A stretch of DNA of 64,000 nt, from assembly GCA_030141605.1 (NCBI GenBank), contig JAQGDQ010000662.1, positions 52,881-116,880 on the forward strand. Reading direction: 5' to 3'. This document shows positions 63,601 through 64,000 of this stretch, piece by piece; position 1 is the first letter of the stretch; each line of letters starts with the position of its first letter. A program made the translations under genes and the position numbers. The stretch is from Tubiluchus corallicola. Taxonomy: Eukaryota; Priapulida; Priapulimorpha; Priapulimorphida; Tubiluchidae. Below the pieces are notes generated by a model. It saw only the letters and a program-made list of their open reading frames with translations. It did not search any database and was not told where the DNA came from.

Positions 63601-64000
63601 TCAGACGTACGTAAAGTTGCCATATCTGAAGCTGTGAATGAAGTGTGTGATGCTTTCATTAAGGGTGTCATTAAAAAGGTATGTTTATTTGCCCTTTGTG
63701 CATTATTCGTAATTTACACAGTGGTAAAAAGCGGCTCGAGTTACTGGTTGTATTGTCTAACTGGTTGTTAGTACATAAAATTTCCAGAAAACAGTTTACT
63801 TTGTTACTGAAAATCCATACAACTTTAATGATGATTGCAACGTAATTGTGATGTCACACATTTAGAAAGTGTTGAGACTGCCTAATAACCTTTTTCTCTT
63901 CTAAATAAGCCTTTTCGCAGTTCCAGCAATTGATGATGATCATGAAAAGGTCAAAGGTTCAGTGAACCAGACAACACATTTGTGTACTCTTGACAACATC
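60522..64000 (+). CDS. SWAP70: SWAP70/DEF6-like protein, amino-terminal part
   Basis: Three exons (60522-60608, 61478-61856, 63503-63678) give 214 codons and stop at phase 0 where the family's PH domain begins (about residue 210 in human SWAP70); the rest lies beyond the edge. Matches in order: LWFAFDTLDVNGRGDIQRSQ (EF-hand-like start, family IWHAFTALD...GKVSKSQLKVL), DEMCWALCKKD (family MCWTLCVKK), KEFIAALG and SEAVNEVCDAFIKGVIKK (family AINEVFNELILDVLKQ). Family role: binds PIP3 through PH and regulates Rac and F-actin. SWAP70 versus DEF6 cannot be separated here. Confidence 0.8.
61051..61437. mobile_element. TA-type MITE (AGCCTTTTCGCAG family), inverted copy D
   Basis: The interior reads as the reverse complement of copies A-C (TTACTTAATTATGCATTAGT, GGTACACTTAACCTTTGACC). 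The left end AAGCTTTTCACAG follows TA; the right end is degraded. It stops about 40 bp before exon 2 of the SWAP70-like gene. Confidence 0.7.
61478..61856 (+). CDS. SWAP70: SWAP70-like exon 2
   Basis: Acceptor TGTATTTCAAG, donor GTATGTA. 126 codons plus one base: VLLANIGNLLGLTSAESDLE, LLDFDAFCTYLQKHVF, MSASIDEMCWALCKKDVMR, DVYKLFRVINVVAEIVPDQL, VENVTKEFIAALG. Noticeably more GC-rich than the introns, as expected of true coding sequence. Confidence 0.85.
62085..62340. mobile_element. TTAA-type MITE, internal fragment
   Basis: GGCATAGAGCTTGTATTAGC, AAGTTTGAAAAATAATCAAAG and TTGGTGAGTCAATGGTGCAC match the family; ends are not found. Confidence 0.55.
62440..63310. repeat. 44-bp minisatellite, about 20 copies
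   Basis: Unit TGTTGTAAAACCATGCATGA plus AATAGAAGTCCACTATGTTTGA with a few alternating bases (GTGT/GTAT, CATG/CACG, CCAC/TCAC). Highly homogeneous, hence young. Lies in the SWAP70-like intron 2. Confidence 0.93.
63503..63678 (+). CDS. SWAP70: SWAP70-like exon 3
   Basis: Acceptor CTGCTTGTTTAG, donor GTATGTT. KPWTDALCDGFRSGAVNYSF and ISEAVNEVCDAFIKGVIKK; the following exon would start the PH domain. Confidence 0.85.
63908..64000. mobile_element. TA-type MITE (AGCCTTTTCGCAG family), copy E, cut by window edge
   Basis: AGCCTTTTCGCAGTTCCAGC after TA, then GATCATGAAAAGGTCAAAGG, same orientation as copies A-C. Confidence 0.78.

Overview
The window is an AT-rich piece of an animal nuclear genome. 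It has long introns with GT-AG boundaries, large amounts of simple and tandem repeat, short non-autonomous DNA transposons, tRNA-derived fragments and one LINE. Three host genes can be recognised from their proteins: PACSIN/syndapin, TMEM183 and a SWAP70/DEF6-type gene. All are metazoan families; divergence from the vertebrate proteins suggests an invertebrate, but the phylum cannot be fixed from this sequence. All splice sites and homologies were called by eye, without alignment or transcript data.

Layout. 1-10.6 kb is intergenic: a LINE 3' end, a perfect 33-bp inverted repeat, a hAT-like MITE, a GTT-rich microsatellite and a 5'-truncated CR1/Jockey-type LINE (about 4.56-8.58 kb) whose ORF2 is broken by one frameshift. 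10,685-47,232 (+) is PACSIN: seven F-BAR exons, a linker exon, and then a choice of downstream exons. Two candidate alternative terminal exons each carry an NPF motif followed by acidic residues. An in-phase Pro/Ser/Thr-rich cassette exon and the final NPF+SH3 exon pair follow. Its introns hold most of the satellites, including a 1.4-kb array of 21-bp units. 47.2-51.8 kb is intergenic. 51,801-57,579 (-) is TMEM183, lacking only an unidentified first coding exon. 60,522 to beyond the right edge (+) is the amino-terminal half of the SWAP70/DEF6-like gene (214 codons seen, cut before the PH domain).

How the genes relate. PACSIN (membrane-curving F-BAR protein; SH3 binds dynamin and N-WASP, NPF binds EHD proteins) and SWAP70/DEF6 (PIP3-responsive Rac/actin regulator) both act at the membrane-actin interface, but nothing here shows that they are co-regulated. 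PACSIN and TMEM183 converge; TMEM183 and SWAP70-like are divergent with under 3 kb between their first seen coding exons.

The most interesting points are the modular PACSIN 3' end, a covarying stem-loop shared by two LINE 3' ends, several MITE families with readable target-site duplications (one lies where it could supply a poly(A) signal), and higher-order tandem arrays. No prokaryote-type system, CRISPR array or new enzymatic cluster is visible.
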